The notes beneath the pieces are model-generated. The model was not told the origin of the DNA. It searched no databases and saw nothing but the letters and a program-made list of their open reading frames with translations. Below are positions 25,130 through 34,697 of a stretch of 64,000 nucleotides of DNA, in pieces. Source of the stretch: Sphingomonadales bacterium (GTDB lineage: Bacteria; Pseudomonadota; Alphaproteobacteria; Sphingomonadales; Sphingomonadaceae); assembly GCA_004173185.1 (NCBI GenBank), contig SEFZ01000008.1, positions 151,438 through 215,437 on the forward strand, in the 5' to 3' direction. The position numbers were made by a program, and so were the translations under genes. The first letter of the stretch is position 1; each line of letters begins with the position of its first letter.

Positions 25130-28100
25130 ATGAAAATTAAATCTAAGTTGCTCATCGCTACGTCGACGGTTTCGATGTTGGCGGTCGCGGCCATGCCGGC
25201 ATTTGCGCAAGACGCATCGCCGCAGGCTGGGCAGGCTGCGAGCCAGGCGACCGGGCAGGGCGTGATCGCCGGCCAAGTCGTCGATCCGGCAACCGGGATC
25301 TACATGCGTGACGCGATTGTCGAAGTCGAAGGTGCGGATGGGCAGATCCGGACCGCTACGACCGGCGAAGCTGGCGCATTCCGCGTTCAGAACATTGCAG
25401 CCGGAACGGCTAAGGTCACGATCAGCTTCGTCGGGTATGTTTCCGAGACGCAGGAAATCGAGGTCCTTTCCGGCGAGATCGTGCGACTGGAATTCAACCT
25501 GCAGCAGAGTGGCCGTGACGGTCACGCGGCGACGGGCGGCGAGATCGTCGTCAGCGGCGTTCGCGATGCCGGCGCGCGCGAGCTCATGTCGCAGCGCAAG
25601 GAATTGCAGATCGCCGACATGCTCACCACCGAGACATATGGTGACATTGCGGGCGACAATCCGGCAGAGTTCCTGAAATACATGCCCGGCGTCGACGTTG
25701 ACGGTTCGAACGGCACGTCAGTCTATGCCTATCTCCGCGGCCTTCCCGCAGAATTCACCCGCACCCAGCTGAACGGCATGGACGTCGTCTCCGCAAATGG
25801 CGCGGCACCGACCGGCTATGCCAGCGCCGCCGCCGCCGCACGTGTCTTCAACTATGAGACGATCTCGATGTCCGCGATCGACGCGGTCACGACCTACAAG
25901 ACCACCAGCGCCGACCAGAATGCCGACGCGCCGGCCGGCATCATCGATCTGCGCACCAAGCGCGCATATGATCGCCGCAAGCCGCTGTTCGTCGCTTCGA
26001 TCGAAGGCTTCACCCACGAAAATATGTGGGACAAGTATAAGAATATCGGTCCGGATACGCCGCAGGGCTGGGGCAATAAGCGCTTCCTGCCGAACGCGAA
26101 GGTTTTCTACTCCAACAGCTTCCTCGATCAGCGGCTGGGTGTGATGTTCTCGGCCGGTCTGGCCGATCAGTATATCGAGCGCGAGCAGATCACGCTGGAT
26201 CGCCAATATACCCAATCCGCCAATGCTCCCTATCCTGCAGAGATCTATCGCTTCGGGATGCAGACCGGCGCGCGCCGCACCACGCGCCGCACCGCCTCGC
26301 TCGTGCTTGATTTCAAGGCGTCGGACACCCTGACCTTCACGGCGATGGGCCTGGGCTATCGCGGCAACATCCATCTCCACAACCAGGTCACGACGGTAAC
26401 CGCCGACACGGCCACCGGCGCGCGCGGCCTGCTCAACGTCAATGGCGGCGCGGCAACGGAGCAGGATGCGCTGACCGCATTCCGCAGCAATCAGCTTGCT
26501 GGTACCAACACGATCACGTCGGCGCCGGGCGATCAGTACAAGATCAACAACGGCAACATCCTGGCGACCAGCTTCAACTGGGCGAACAACGGCTGGAACG
26601 TGGACGGCTATTTCGCCTATTCGGACAGCCATTCCTATTATGACTCGCCCAAGGTTGGTCAGGCCCTGTCGGGCTCGACCATCTCGTCGACCGGCAATTT
26701 CCAGGCCGTGAAGCGCGGTTCGGACCAGGATTATACCGATTGGGATCTCACCCAGGTGAGCGGTCCGGACTGGTCCAATCCCGCTTCCTTCACCCTTGCA
26801 GCCCGCCCGGTGATGACGCTGACCAACGGCGTTTATGCAAAGCTGAATGCCAAATCGGGTGCGCTGAATGCGCGCTATGACGCCGAAATCGGATCGGTGC
26901 CGGTCACCTTCAAGACCGGTTTCAAGGTCACGGCGACCAACTACAAGTTCGGCAATAACGCGCTGAATGGCTATACCTATACGGGCCCGCTCACCAATGC
27001 GCAGTTCGTGGCGGAAATGATAAACCCCAACACCAGCGGAATCACCAACAAGAGCAACTTCACGCTCAATTCGCTCAGTGGCTCGGCCTATATCCCGTCA
27101 CTGGACCTTGCGAAGATGCTGGAATCGTACCGGCAGAACCCTGGCCACTGGGTCAGCTCGACGACCGCCGCACAATATGCGACGGCAAAGTATCGGGCCA
27201 CCGACGTCGATGAGACGATCAAGTCGCTATATGGCATGGTGACTGCGTCGGCGACGCCGAACCTGGAGCTGCGCGCCGGTCTGCGCATGGAGTGGACGAG
27301 CAACGTCGCGAACGTCTATCGCTCGCTCCCGGCGGCGCAGGTGCGCGCGCATACCCCGGCAGGGGCTGCCGTGCCGTGCGCGATCACAGCATCGACGGGC
27401 GTCGCGACCACGGCCGCTTGCGTGGACTATCAGTTCTCGGGCGGTGCTACGCAGGTGAAGGGCGACTTTTTCAGCCTGTTCCCCAGCGCGTCGTTGAAGT
27501 TCACCTTTGGCCAGCAGAACGATCTCCAGGCGGGCTATAGCCGCACGATCCTGCGCCCCGGCGTGGACGCGGCCGGCAGCTCGCCTACGGAGAGCCTGAC
27601 GGGTAGCTCGATTGGCGGCCCGATCCTGGTGGTCCCCAATCCCGGCCTGTCGCCGGCGATCTCTGACAATGCCTCGCTTCGCCTTTCGCGCTATTTCAAG
27701 GGCGTCGGCATGGTCAACGTCGGTGTCTATTATAACCGCATCAAGGGCCTGGCGGTGATGAAGGAATATTCGGAGACCGAAGCGGCGAATGTCGCGGCGC
27801 TCGCGCCGTATACCGGCGATCCGACTTATGCCGGCTATTCGTTCTCGACCTATTCGCAGCTGAACATAACGACGATCAAGGGCATCGAAGCTGCCTTCCA
27901 GCACAGCTTCAGCTGGCTGCCTTCGCCGTTCAACGGTTTCTCGATCCGTGGTGCCTTCATGCACAACGAACCGAACCGCCCGATCCCGCGCGTTGGCAAC
28001 AACATCGCCTCTGCGGGCCTGATGTATGAAAAGGGCCCGGTGCGCCTGTATCTGAATGCGTTGTGGAACGACGACAAGTTCCGCTCGGACACGCCAACCT

Positions 28101-28321
28101 GGTTCCAGGCGCGCACCGATCTGACGCTTTCCGGACGGATCAAGCTCACCAAGAACTGGGAGACCTATTTCACCGTCAACAACCTGCTGGGTGCACCGTA
28201 TAACGTCATGACCCCGGGCAGCGCTTTCCCGTCAACGGCGGCTGCGGGCTATCCGAGCTATAGCAGCATCTATGTGCAGAACGGGCGGACCGGCACCTTC
28301 GGTATCCGGGCGCGCTTCTAA
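25130..28321 (+). CDS. TonB-dependent outer-membrane receptor with N-terminal carboxypeptidase-regulatory-like domain
   Basis: A 1063-residue transporter. A Sec signal peptide ends near AMPAFAQ (residue 25), followed by a Gln/Ala-rich linker and a beta-sandwich domain of the CarboxypepD_reg type (about 40-125: GVIAGQVVDPATGIYMRDA, AAGTAKVTISFVGY). Then come a TonB-box-like EIVVSGVRDAG, the plug with FLKYMPGVDVDG and a barrel ending in GIRARF. Such domain order is common in receptors for large or complex organic ligands. It heads a plus-strand series with three phosphoesterases (98 bp gap to the first) and is divergent from the sugar-acid catabolic genes, so it could import their substrate. 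Confidence 0.92.
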   Translation: MKIKSKLLIATSTVSMLAVAAMPAFAQDASPQAGQAASQATGQGVIAGQVVDPATGIYMRDAIVEVEGADGQIRTATTGEAGAFRVQNIAAGTAKVTISFVGYVSETQEIEVLSGEIVRLEFNLQQSGRDGHAATGGEIVVSGVRDAGARELMSQRKELQIADMLTTETYGDIAGDNPAEFLKYMPGVDVDGSNGTSVYAYLRGLPAEFTRTQLNGMDVVSANGAAPTGYASAAAAARVFNYETISMSAIDAVTTYKTTSADQNADAPAGIIDLRTKRAYDRRKPLFVASIEGFTHENMWDKYKNIGPDTPQGWGNKRFLPNAKVFYSNSFLDQRLGVMFSAGLADQYIEREQITLDRQYTQSANAPYPAEIYRFGMQTGARRTTRRTASLVLDFKASDTLTFTAMGLGYRGNIHLHNQVTTVTADTATGARGLLNVNGGAATEQDALTAFRSNQLAGTNTITSAPGDQYKINNGNILATSFNWANNGWNVDGYFAYSDSHSYYDSPKVGQALSGSTISSTGNFQAVKRGSDQDYTDWDLTQVSGPDWSNPASFTLAARPVMTLTNGVYAKLNAKSGALNARYDAEIGSVPVTFKTGFKVTATNYKFGNNALNGYTYTGPLTNAQFVAEMINPNTSGITNKSNFTLNSLSGSAYIPSLDLAKMLESYRQNPGHWVSSTTAAQYATAKYRATDVDETIKSLYGMVTASATPNLELRAGLRMEWTSNVANVYRSLPAAQVRAHTPAGAAVPCAITASTGVATTAACVDYQFSGGATQVKGDFFSLFPSASLKFTFGQQNDLQAGYSRTILRPGVDAAGSSPTESLTGSSIGGPILVVPNPGLSPAISDNASLRLSRYFKGVGMVNVGVYYNRIKGLAVMKEYSETEAANVAALAPYTGDPTYAGYSFSTYSQLNITTIKGIEAAFQHSFSWLPSPFNGFSIRGAFMHNEPNRPIPRVGNNIASAGLMYEKGPVRLYLNALWNDDKFRSDTPTWFQARTDLTLSGRIKLTKNWETYFTVNNLLGAPYNVMTPGSAFPSTAAAGYPSYSSIYVQNGRTGTFGIRARF

Positions 28322-28418
28322 GCGCCCGGTCCCGCAGGGGACGCAGGACCATCTTCGGCTACGGGCGGCGGATCGCCGCCCGTAGCCACCGTAACCAAGC
28401 TGTTTGACGGGAATTACT

Positions 28419-29867
28419 ATGTCGAACACGTCTCGTTTCACGCGCCGCCGCATGCTTACCGACGCGGCGCAGCTCGCATCGCTGACGGCCGCATCGACGC
28501 TGATGCCCGCCAATGTCCAGGCACTGATGGCGCAGACGCCACGGCGCGCCGGAACGCTCAAAGACATCAAGCACGTCGTTCTCCTGATGCAGGAGAACCG
28601 ATCCTTCGATCATTATTTTGGCACGCTTTCCGGCGTGCGGGGCTTTGGCGATCCTAGGCCGCAGATCCTGCCGAGCGGCAGGGACGTGTTTCACCAGCCC
28701 GATGCCGAGAATCCGAACGGCTATCTGCTGCCCTTCCACCTCGACACGTTTTCGACCAATGCCCAGCGGTTGCCGTCGACCAGCCACGCTTTCGGTGTCC
28801 AGCATCAGGCATGGAACCAGGGCAAGATGGACCAGTGGGTGCCCGCGCATCGCACCGCCGATGGCGCGCACGGCCCCTATACGATGGGCTATTTCAAGCG
28901 CGAGGACATCCCGTTCCATTATGCGCTGGCCGAGGCGTTTACGATCTGTGACGGTTACCACAGTTCGGTGATGGGCCCGACCTGGCCCAACCGGCTCTTC
29001 TACATGAGCGGGATGGCCGATACCGAGGCGACCGGCGGCGGGCCGGTGACCAACAACAAGATGCCGCCCGGCGGCTTTACCTGGACGACCTATCCCGAGC
29101 GGCTCGAAGCGGCCGGCATCCCCTGGCAGGTCTATCAATATGGCACGCCGGGGAAGCGCCACCACAACATCCTCAAATATTTCAGCCAGTATCGGAATGC
29201 GGCCGCCAGCTCGCCGCTGGCGGTGCGTGGGATGCCGGATACGGACGAAGACCGCTTCGCGCAGGACGTTCTCAACGATCGCCTGCCCGCTGTGTCGTGG
29301 ATCTGCCCTTCGGCAGAGGCGAGCGAGCATCCGCATTTCAACATGCCGGCCGCCGGCGCCGACTTCATCGCGCAACGGCTGAGCGAGCTTGCCGCCAATC
29401 CTGATGTCTGGGCCAAGACCGTCTTCATCCTCAATTATGACGAGAATGACGGGCTGTTCGATCATGTCGCCCCCCCCGTTCCCGCCCCAGGCACGCCGCG
29501 CGAATTCGTGAAGGGCGTTCCGCTTGGGAGTGGCTTTCGCGTGCCGTGCATCATCGTATCGCCATGGACGATGGGCGGTTGGGTGTGCAGCCAGCAATTC
29601 GATCACACTTCCGTGCTGCAATTGCTTGAGCGGGTGACCGGGGTACGCGAACCCAATATCAGCGACTGGCGCCGCAAGACCTTTGGCGACCTGACCGCGA
29701 CGTTCCGCTTCGATCAGCGCGGTGCTCGGCCGCCTGTGCTTCCAGGCACCGCCGACATGCTGGCGCTGGCGCACAAATCGGCCGCGACGCTACCCGATCC
29801 GGCAATTCCCGGTGCAGCGCAGCAGGTTCCGGTTCAGGAGAAAGGCGTTCGCAAGCGCCTGAAATAA
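28419..29867 (+). CDS. Phosphoesterase of the phospholipase C / acid phosphatase AcpA type, Tat-exported
   Basis: A 482-residue exported enzyme. The N-terminus has a twin-arginine stretch (RFTRRRMLTDAA) and a hydrophobic segment. The catalytic N-terminal block HVVLLMQENRSFDHYFG is that of non-hemolytic phospholipase C and AcpA phosphatases, where the Asn-Arg-Ser region holds the nucleophile and metal ligands. Further metal-site blocks are YDENDGLFDHVAPP and the final FDHTSVLQLLE. It lacks the C-terminal domains of full-length phosphocholine-specific PLC, so a phosphatase or small-diester role is possible. The ATG at 28419 has GGGAA upstream. It follows the TonB receptor by 98 bp and probably shares its transcript. 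Confidence 0.88.
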   Translation: MSNTSRFTRRRMLTDAAQLASLTAASTLMPANVQALMAQTPRRAGTLKDIKHVVLLMQENRSFDHYFGTLSGVRGFGDPRPQILPSGRDVFHQPDAENPNGYLLPFHLDTFSTNAQRLPSTSHAFGVQHQAWNQGKMDQWVPAHRTADGAHGPYTMGYFKREDIPFHYALAEAFTICDGYHSSVMGPTWPNRLFYMSGMADTEATGGGPVTNNKMPPGGFTWTTYPERLEAAGIPWQVYQYGTPGKRHHNILKYFSQYRNAAASSPLAVRGMPDTDEDRFAQDVLNDRLPAVSWICPSAEASEHPHFNMPAAGADFIAQRLSELAANPDVWAKTVFILNYDENDGLFDHVAPPVPAPGTPREFVKGVPLGSGFRVPCIIVSPWTMGGWVCSQQFDHTSVLQLLERVTGVREPNISDWRRKTFGDLTATFRFDQRGARPPVLPGTADMLALAHKSAATLPDPAIPGAAQQVPVQEKGVRKRLK

Positions 29868-29913
29868 GGAGCGGTGCGCGAATTATCCGCCACCGGATCG
29901 TAAGGACAGTTCG

Positions 29914-31476
29914 ATGACTTCTTCCGTCTTTAATCGCCGCAGGCTCCTGTTGGTCGGCGGGCAGGCCGCCTTGCTGGCGACGCTGGCGCGCGCGCCGGCG
30001 ATGGCCGCGCCGAAGTTCCTCGAGGATCCGTTCTCGATGGGAGTCGCATCGGGCGATCCGACTCCCGATGGTTTCGTGATCTGGACGCGGCTGGCACCCA
30101 AGCCGCTGGAGCAGAATGGCGGCATGCCGGCCAAGGCAGTAAAAGTCCGCTGGGAAGTCGCGGAGGATGACCGCTTCCGCAAGATCTTGCTTGCGGGGAA
30201 GGCGCTGGCCCGGCCCGAACTGGCGCATTCGGTCCATGTCGAAGTGGCCGGGCTGCGCAGCTATCGGCGCTATTGGTATCGCTTCATGGTCGATGGGATT
30301 CCCAGCGACACCGGCACGGCTCGCACCGCGCCCGCCGCCGATGTGATGGTGGAGCGGCTGCGCATCGCAGTGGCCGGATGCCAGAATTATCAGGCGGGGC
30401 TGTTCACGGCGTGGCGCCATATCAGCGAGGAAGCCGATCTCGACTTCGTCTATCATTATGGCGACTACATCTATGAGGGTAAGTCGGCGGCGACGCCCGT
30501 ACCCGGCCGCCCGCCCGTGGTTCGCCGACATCCGGGCGAAGAGGTCTACAGCCTCGACGATTATCGCCAGCGTTACGCGCTCTACAAGATCGACCCCGAT
30601 CTGCGCGCGGCGCATGCGGCAGCCGCTTTCCTATCATCCTATGACGATCACGAAGTGGATAATAACTGGTCGGGCGAATGGGACGATGACGGCACGCCGC
30701 CCGAGATCTTCAAGCTTCGCCGCGCCGCTGCGATGCAGGCGTGGTACGAACATATGCCGGTCCGGCTGAGCCAGCTGCCGCGCGATGGCGTGCAGCGCAT
30801 GTATCGCCGGCTCGATTACGGGCGGCTGATGCGGGTCAACATCCTCGACAAGCGCACCTATCGCAGCATCCGGCTGTGCGAGAAGCCCGGCGACCGCAAC
30901 TGCCTGGAGCAGCGCGACCAGCCCGATACGATGCTGGGCGACGTCCAGGAACGCTGGCTCGGGGAGGGGCTTAATAGCGGTGCGGTGTGGAACGTGCTGG
31001 GCCTGGGCGGGATCGTCATGCCGTTCGATCGCTCAGTGCAGAAAATCCCGTCCAAGGGGTATGACAACTGGATGGGCTATCCCGACGCGCGCGAGCGACT
31101 TGTGGGAATGATCCGCGAGCGCAAGCTGACGAACGTGGTGATTACCGGCGGCGACAGCCACATGTTCTTCATCGGCAACGTGCCGTCGCGGCGCGACGAT
31201 CTGGCCAGCGCGCCGGCCGCCGCCGAGCTTCATGCCACATCGATCAGTTCGACCAGCAGCAACGGTGTTCCGATCGGGGCCGATCCGCGCGCCGCGACCA
31301 ATCCTCACATGTCGATGATCCACGATCAGCGCGGCTATCTGTTGTTCGATGTCACCGCCAAGGCCTGGAACGCCAGTGCCCGCGTCGTCGATCAGGCGCT
31401 GACGCCGGGCGGCACGGTCAGCACGCTGGCGCGCTTCGTGGTCAAGCCGGACCGGCCCGAGGTCTTCAAGCTTTGA
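29914..31476 (+). CDS. phoD: PhoD-like alkaline phosphatase/phosphodiesterase
   Basis: A 520-residue Tat-exported enzyme with signal FNRRRLLLVGG and cleavage near AMAAP. The PhoD N-terminal beta domain starts at FSMGVASGDPTPDGFVIWTRLAP. The metallophosphatase domain shows VAGCQNYQAG, YHYGDYIYEG, SYDDHEVDNNW and VITGGDSHMFF, which carry the Ca/Fe ligands. PhoD enzymes hydrolyse phosphodiesters and monoesters in the periplasm, including teichoic-acid-like polymers. It sits between two AcpA/PLC-type genes with gaps of 46 and 67 bp, suggesting a joint role in releasing phosphate from an organic substrate. The specific diester is unknown. Confidence 0.93.
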   Translation: MTSSVFNRRRLLLVGGQAALLATLARAPAMAAPKFLEDPFSMGVASGDPTPDGFVIWTRLAPKPLEQNGGMPAKAVKVRWEVAEDDRFRKILLAGKALARPELAHSVHVEVAGLRSYRRYWYRFMVDGIPSDTGTARTAPAADVMVERLRIAVAGCQNYQAGLFTAWRHISEEADLDFVYHYGDYIYEGKSAATPVPGRPPVVRRHPGEEVYSLDDYRQRYALYKIDPDLRAAHAAAAFLSSYDDHEVDNNWSGEWDDDGTPPEIFKLRRAAAMQAWYEHMPVRLSQLPRDGVQRMYRRLDYGRLMRVNILDKRTYRSIRLCEKPGDRNCLEQRDQPDTMLGDVQERWLGEGLNSGAVWNVLGLGGIVMPFDRSVQKIPSKGYDNWMGYPDARERLVGMIRERKLTNVVITGGDSHMFFIGNVPSRRDDLASAPAAAELHATSISSTSSNGVPIGADPRAATNPHMSMIHDQRGYLLFDVTAKAWNASARVVDQALTPGGTVSTLARFVVKPDRPEVFKL

Positions 31477-31543
31477 GCATCGTGCGCTGAGCCCTGCCGG
31501 TGGCCGTCGCTGTCTTATTCTATTGGTTGTGTGAGTTCGCGTA

Positions 31544-33208
31544 ATGAAGAACGAGGAGACCCGCAGCGCGGATAGTGATCCGGTATCGGGCACCCCCGCC
31601 AATCCCGAACGGCGGCGATTGCTTGGCGGCATCGCTGCTGCGGCTGCCGCATCGCAGGTGGCTGGCGCGTCCCGGTCTTTCGCGGGGGAGGCGTCTCGCG
31701 TCGATGACGCCACGCTCCGGCGCAAGATCGACACGGTGGTGGTGATCTATGCCGAGAACCGCAGCTTCAACAATCTTTTTGCCGACTTCCCCGGCTTGCA
31801 GCAGCCGCTATCGGCACTTCCCCCCGAACGGGCATTGCAGCGCGATCGCGATGGCCGCGTGCTGGATACACTGCCCAAGATCTGGGAAGGCATGGTGCCG
31901 ATGAAGCAGATCGTGGAGCATCGCGAATATCGCATCGGACCGGACGATCTGCCGACCCTGCCCAATGCGCCCTTTGCCTTGCAGACGCCGGAAGGCGATC
32001 CGCTGCCGCAGGGCGTGGTGACGCGCGATCTGGTGCATTCCTTTTACAACAACCAGCACCAGATCAATGGCGGGCGCAATGACGGGTTCGTCGCCTGGGG
32101 CGATAGCGGTGCGCTGGTGATGGGCCATTATGCCGATGGATCGGCCAATTTGCGGCTGTGGCAGATCGCGCGCGAATTCACGCTGTGCGACAATTTCTTC
32201 ATGGGCGCGTTTGGCGGGTCTTACCTCAATCACCAATATCTGATCGCCGCCGCGCCATCGCATTATCCCGATGCCGATAAGAGCCCTGCCAAAGCGCGTG
32301 TCGCACAAGTGGAGGGGAGTGATCCCAAAGGCATCCGGCTCAAGCAGAAGCCCAACTCCCCGAAAAGTGCGATGGAGGGCCCCGCTCAATTTGTGACCAG
32401 CTCGCTCACCCCCGATTTCTGGGCGGTCAATACGATGATGCCGCCCTACGCGCCGACCTATGATCTCGATGCCGATCGGCCCGGTTTTGCGAACTGGTCA
32501 AGCGGCCACACGCTCGTTCCGCAAAACCACAAGACCATCGGCGACCTGCTCAGCGACGGCGGCATTGGCTGGGCGTGGTATGCCGGGGGCTGGGGCGCGG
32601 CGATGAGCGGGCAGGGGACCGACGGCAGCTTTCCGACGCGACCGAACTTTCAGCCGCACCACCAGCCGTTCAACTATTTCAGCCAATTCGCGCCCGGCAC
32701 CGCTGCACGCGACAAGCATCTGCGCGATGCAGGCGCAGGCGAAACCGCGCGCACCAACCACTTCCTGGCCGATGCCGTGGCGGGCCGCCTGCCGCCGGTG
32801 AGCTTCTACAAGCCGCAGGGTAATCTCAACATGCATGCCGGCTATTCGGACGTGGATGCCGGGGATCGGCACATCGCCGGCGTGATCGATGCGCTGCGGA
32901 AAAGTCCGCAATGGGAGAAGATGCTGATCGTCGTCACGTTCGACGAAAATGGCGGCTGGTGGGACCATGTCGCGCCGCCAAAGGGCGATCGCTGGGGACC
33001 GGGCACACGCATTCCCGCCATCATTGTCTCGCCGCATGCCCGGCGCGGCGCGGTGGATCACACGATATACGATACCGGATCGATCCTGCGCTTCATCACC
33101 CGCCGCTTCGGGCTGCCAAAGCTGCCGGGCCTGATCGAACGCGAACTTGCGATGAAAATGGCCGGTGGACCGCCGCCCGGGGATTTGACCGCGGCGCTGC
33201 ACCTTTAG
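31544..33208 (+). CDS. AcpA-like acid phosphatase / phosphoesterase, Tat-exported
   Basis: A 554-residue exported enzyme, second member of the PLC/AcpA superfamily in this operon. The twin-arginine signal is PERRRLLGGIAAAAAAS (about residues 22-38). The catalytic block VVVIYAENRSFNNLF resembles that of Francisella-type AcpA. Other conserved blocks are NNQHQINGGRNDGF, GGSYLNHQYLIAAAPSHY, VTFDENGGWWDHVAPP and the terminal YDTGSILRFITRRFGLP. It is likely to remove phosphate from mono- or diesters in the periplasm. It differs clearly from the gene at 28419, so it is not a simple duplicate. It ends 55 bp before the convergent sugar kinase gene. Confidence 0.9.
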   Translation: MKNEETRSADSDPVSGTPANPERRRLLGGIAAAAAASQVAGASRSFAGEASRVDDATLRRKIDTVVVIYAENRSFNNLFADFPGLQQPLSALPPERALQRDRDGRVLDTLPKIWEGMVPMKQIVEHREYRIGPDDLPTLPNAPFALQTPEGDPLPQGVVTRDLVHSFYNNQHQINGGRNDGFVAWGDSGALVMGHYADGSANLRLWQIAREFTLCDNFFMGAFGGSYLNHQYLIAAAPSHYPDADKSPAKARVAQVEGSDPKGIRLKQKPNSPKSAMEGPAQFVTSSLTPDFWAVNTMMPPYAPTYDLDADRPGFANWSSGHTLVPQNHKTIGDLLSDGGIGWAWYAGGWGAAMSGQGTDGSFPTRPNFQPHHQPFNYFSQFAPGTAARDKHLRDAGAGETARTNHFLADAVAGRLPPVSFYKPQGNLNMHAGYSDVDAGDRHIAGVIDALRKSPQWEKMLIVVTFDENGGWWDHVAPPKGDRWGPGTRIPAIIVSPHARRGAVDHTIYDTGSILRFITRRFGLPKLPGLIERELAMKMAGGPPPGDLTAALHL

Positions 33209-33263
33209 CGCGGGCGAATGCTCGCAATTGGGCCGAGCAACTCAGCGTGCCGTTTTGCCCGGA

Positions 33264-34271
33264 TCAACGGCGAACGTCGAAAGCACCCTCGGCGAACGCC
33301 GCCAGATCGGCGGGCGTGAACAGGCTGGCGTCGCCCGGCAGGGAATGCTTGAGCGCGGTGAGGCCGAGACCCGCCTCTGCCGCTGCCTTTGCCTCGCCAC
33401 CGCTCTCGATCAGGCCGTGCAGCACGCCGGCGGCAAATGCATCGCCAGCGCCGATCCGGTCGACGATGCCGGAGATCGGCGTTTCTGCTGTCTCATGACC
33501 GCCCTCGCGCGTATCGACCCGCGCCGACACCAGATGGCTATCGGCATCGACGACATGCCGCGCGGTTGAGGCGATCGTCTGAAGTTTTGGGAAGGCTGCG
33601 AATGCCGCTTCGGCAGCCTCGCGCCGCCGGTCGGGCCCGTCGCCCGAAAATTCCTTGCCCAATAATAGCGAAACGTCGCGGTGATTGCCGAACAGGATGT
33701 CGGCATGTCCGATCAGTTGGGTAAGCACCGCGCGAGGATCGCTATCCCATGCTTCCCACAGCTTCGCGCGATAATTTCCGTCGAACGAAACAGGGATGCC
33801 GCGAGCCGCCGCCGCTTCTGCGGCCGCGATTGCCGCCGCCGCGGTGTTCGGGCCGAGCGCGGGCGTGATACCAGACAGATGCAGCCGTGCCGCGCCCGCG
33901 AGCGCGCGATCCCAATCCCAGGCATTCGCAGCGCGTTCGGCGAAAACGGAATGGGCGCGATCGTATAGGACTTCGGACGGGCGCAATCCCGCGCCCGGCG
34001 TGAGGAAGTAAAGGCCGAGCCGACCGGCTTCGACTGCGATCGTCGAGGTATCGACACCACGCCGACGGAGTTCGCCGATCGCAGCTGCGCCTAACGGATT
34101 GTCGGCGACTGCGCTCACGAGGCGGGTGGCATGGCCGAGACAGGCGAGGCCGGTCGCGACGTTAGCTTCCGCACCACCTACATGGACTTCGAGCCGGGGG
34201 GTCTGCAGAAGCAATTCGCGCGCGGGCTGGGACAGCCGCAACATCAGTTCACCAAAGAAAACGATCGTCAT
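33264..34271 (-). CDS. PfkB-family sugar kinase, 2-keto-3-deoxygluconate kinase-like
   Basis: A 335-residue cytoplasmic kinase. The N-terminal GELMLRLSQP and VGGAEANVATGLACLG blocks and the C-terminal DRIGAGDAFAAG signature, with its catalytic Asp and anion hole, define the ribokinase family. The FDGNYRAKLWEAW stretch is typical of KDG kinases (KdgK). Phosphorylation of 2-keto-3-deoxy sugar acids would feed an Entner-Doudoroff-type aldolase. This fits the enolase-superfamily enzyme and oxidoreductases 10-15 kb away. The ATG at 34271 starts the conserved fold; a TTG at 34283 is less likely. The gene is convergent with the phosphatase operon. Confidence 0.88.
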   Translation of the reverse strand: MTIVFFGELMLRLSQPARELLLQTPRLEVHVGGAEANVATGLACLGHATRLVSAVADNPLGAAAIGELRRRGVDTSTIAVEAGRLGLYFLTPGAGLRPSEVLYDRAHSVFAERAANAWDWDRALAGAARLHLSGITPALGPNTAAAAIAAAEAAAARGIPVSFDGNYRAKLWEAWDSDPRAVLTQLIGHADILFGNHRDVSLLLGKEFSGDGPDRRREAAEAAFAAFPKLQTIASTARHVVDADSHLVSARVDTREGGHETAETPISGIVDRIGAGDAFAAGVLHGLIESGGEAKAAAEAGLGLTALKHSLPGDASLFTPADLAAFAEGAFDVRR

Positions 34272-34697
34272 TCTTGCAACCAACCCCTTGTGGGCTGATC
34301 GGATACGGTGCGTGTAGCGGCAAGTCTATAGGGGGCAATCCGTCTCAATTTTTGGTCTCTGCGCTCCAGAAATCAGAAGCTAACATGCTGATGATGAGCC
34401 ATCCGTTTTTGGAGCGCCAGTTCACCAAGCGGATGTGCGTTGTATGGTCTTGATCGATCAGCAAAGAACTACGCAGCGAGGTGCGCGCGCGGTCTGGGCG
34501 AGCGATTTCGCGGACGCTTTCTCCACGTTCAGCGACACTCGTGCCGTCTAGTTACCTGATCCATGAACGGCGGCAATTAGGCCGCTTGCCGACCGGTGCC
34601 TTTGGACGAATAGTCGGCGAAAGCTGACATCGCGCGGGGAGTTCGTCGTCGCCGTGCTCACCGTCAAAGCATCACGGCAATGCCGTTGCCCCCTTTG
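34272..34697. other. Intergenic region without a recognisable gene
   Basis: About 425 bp lie between the start of the KDG-kinase-like gene and the end of the histidine kinase gene. AAGGGG before the kinase start is a possible ribosome site. A 35-codon open frame at 34444-34551 has no ribosome site or resemblance to anything. I see no tRNA, terminator or clear promoter. It may hold remains of a lost gene. Confidence 0.6.

Noticed and set aside
34444..34551. 35-codon open frame in the gap before the histidine kinase
   Set aside because: No ribosome site, no recognisable sequence, and chance frames of this size are common.
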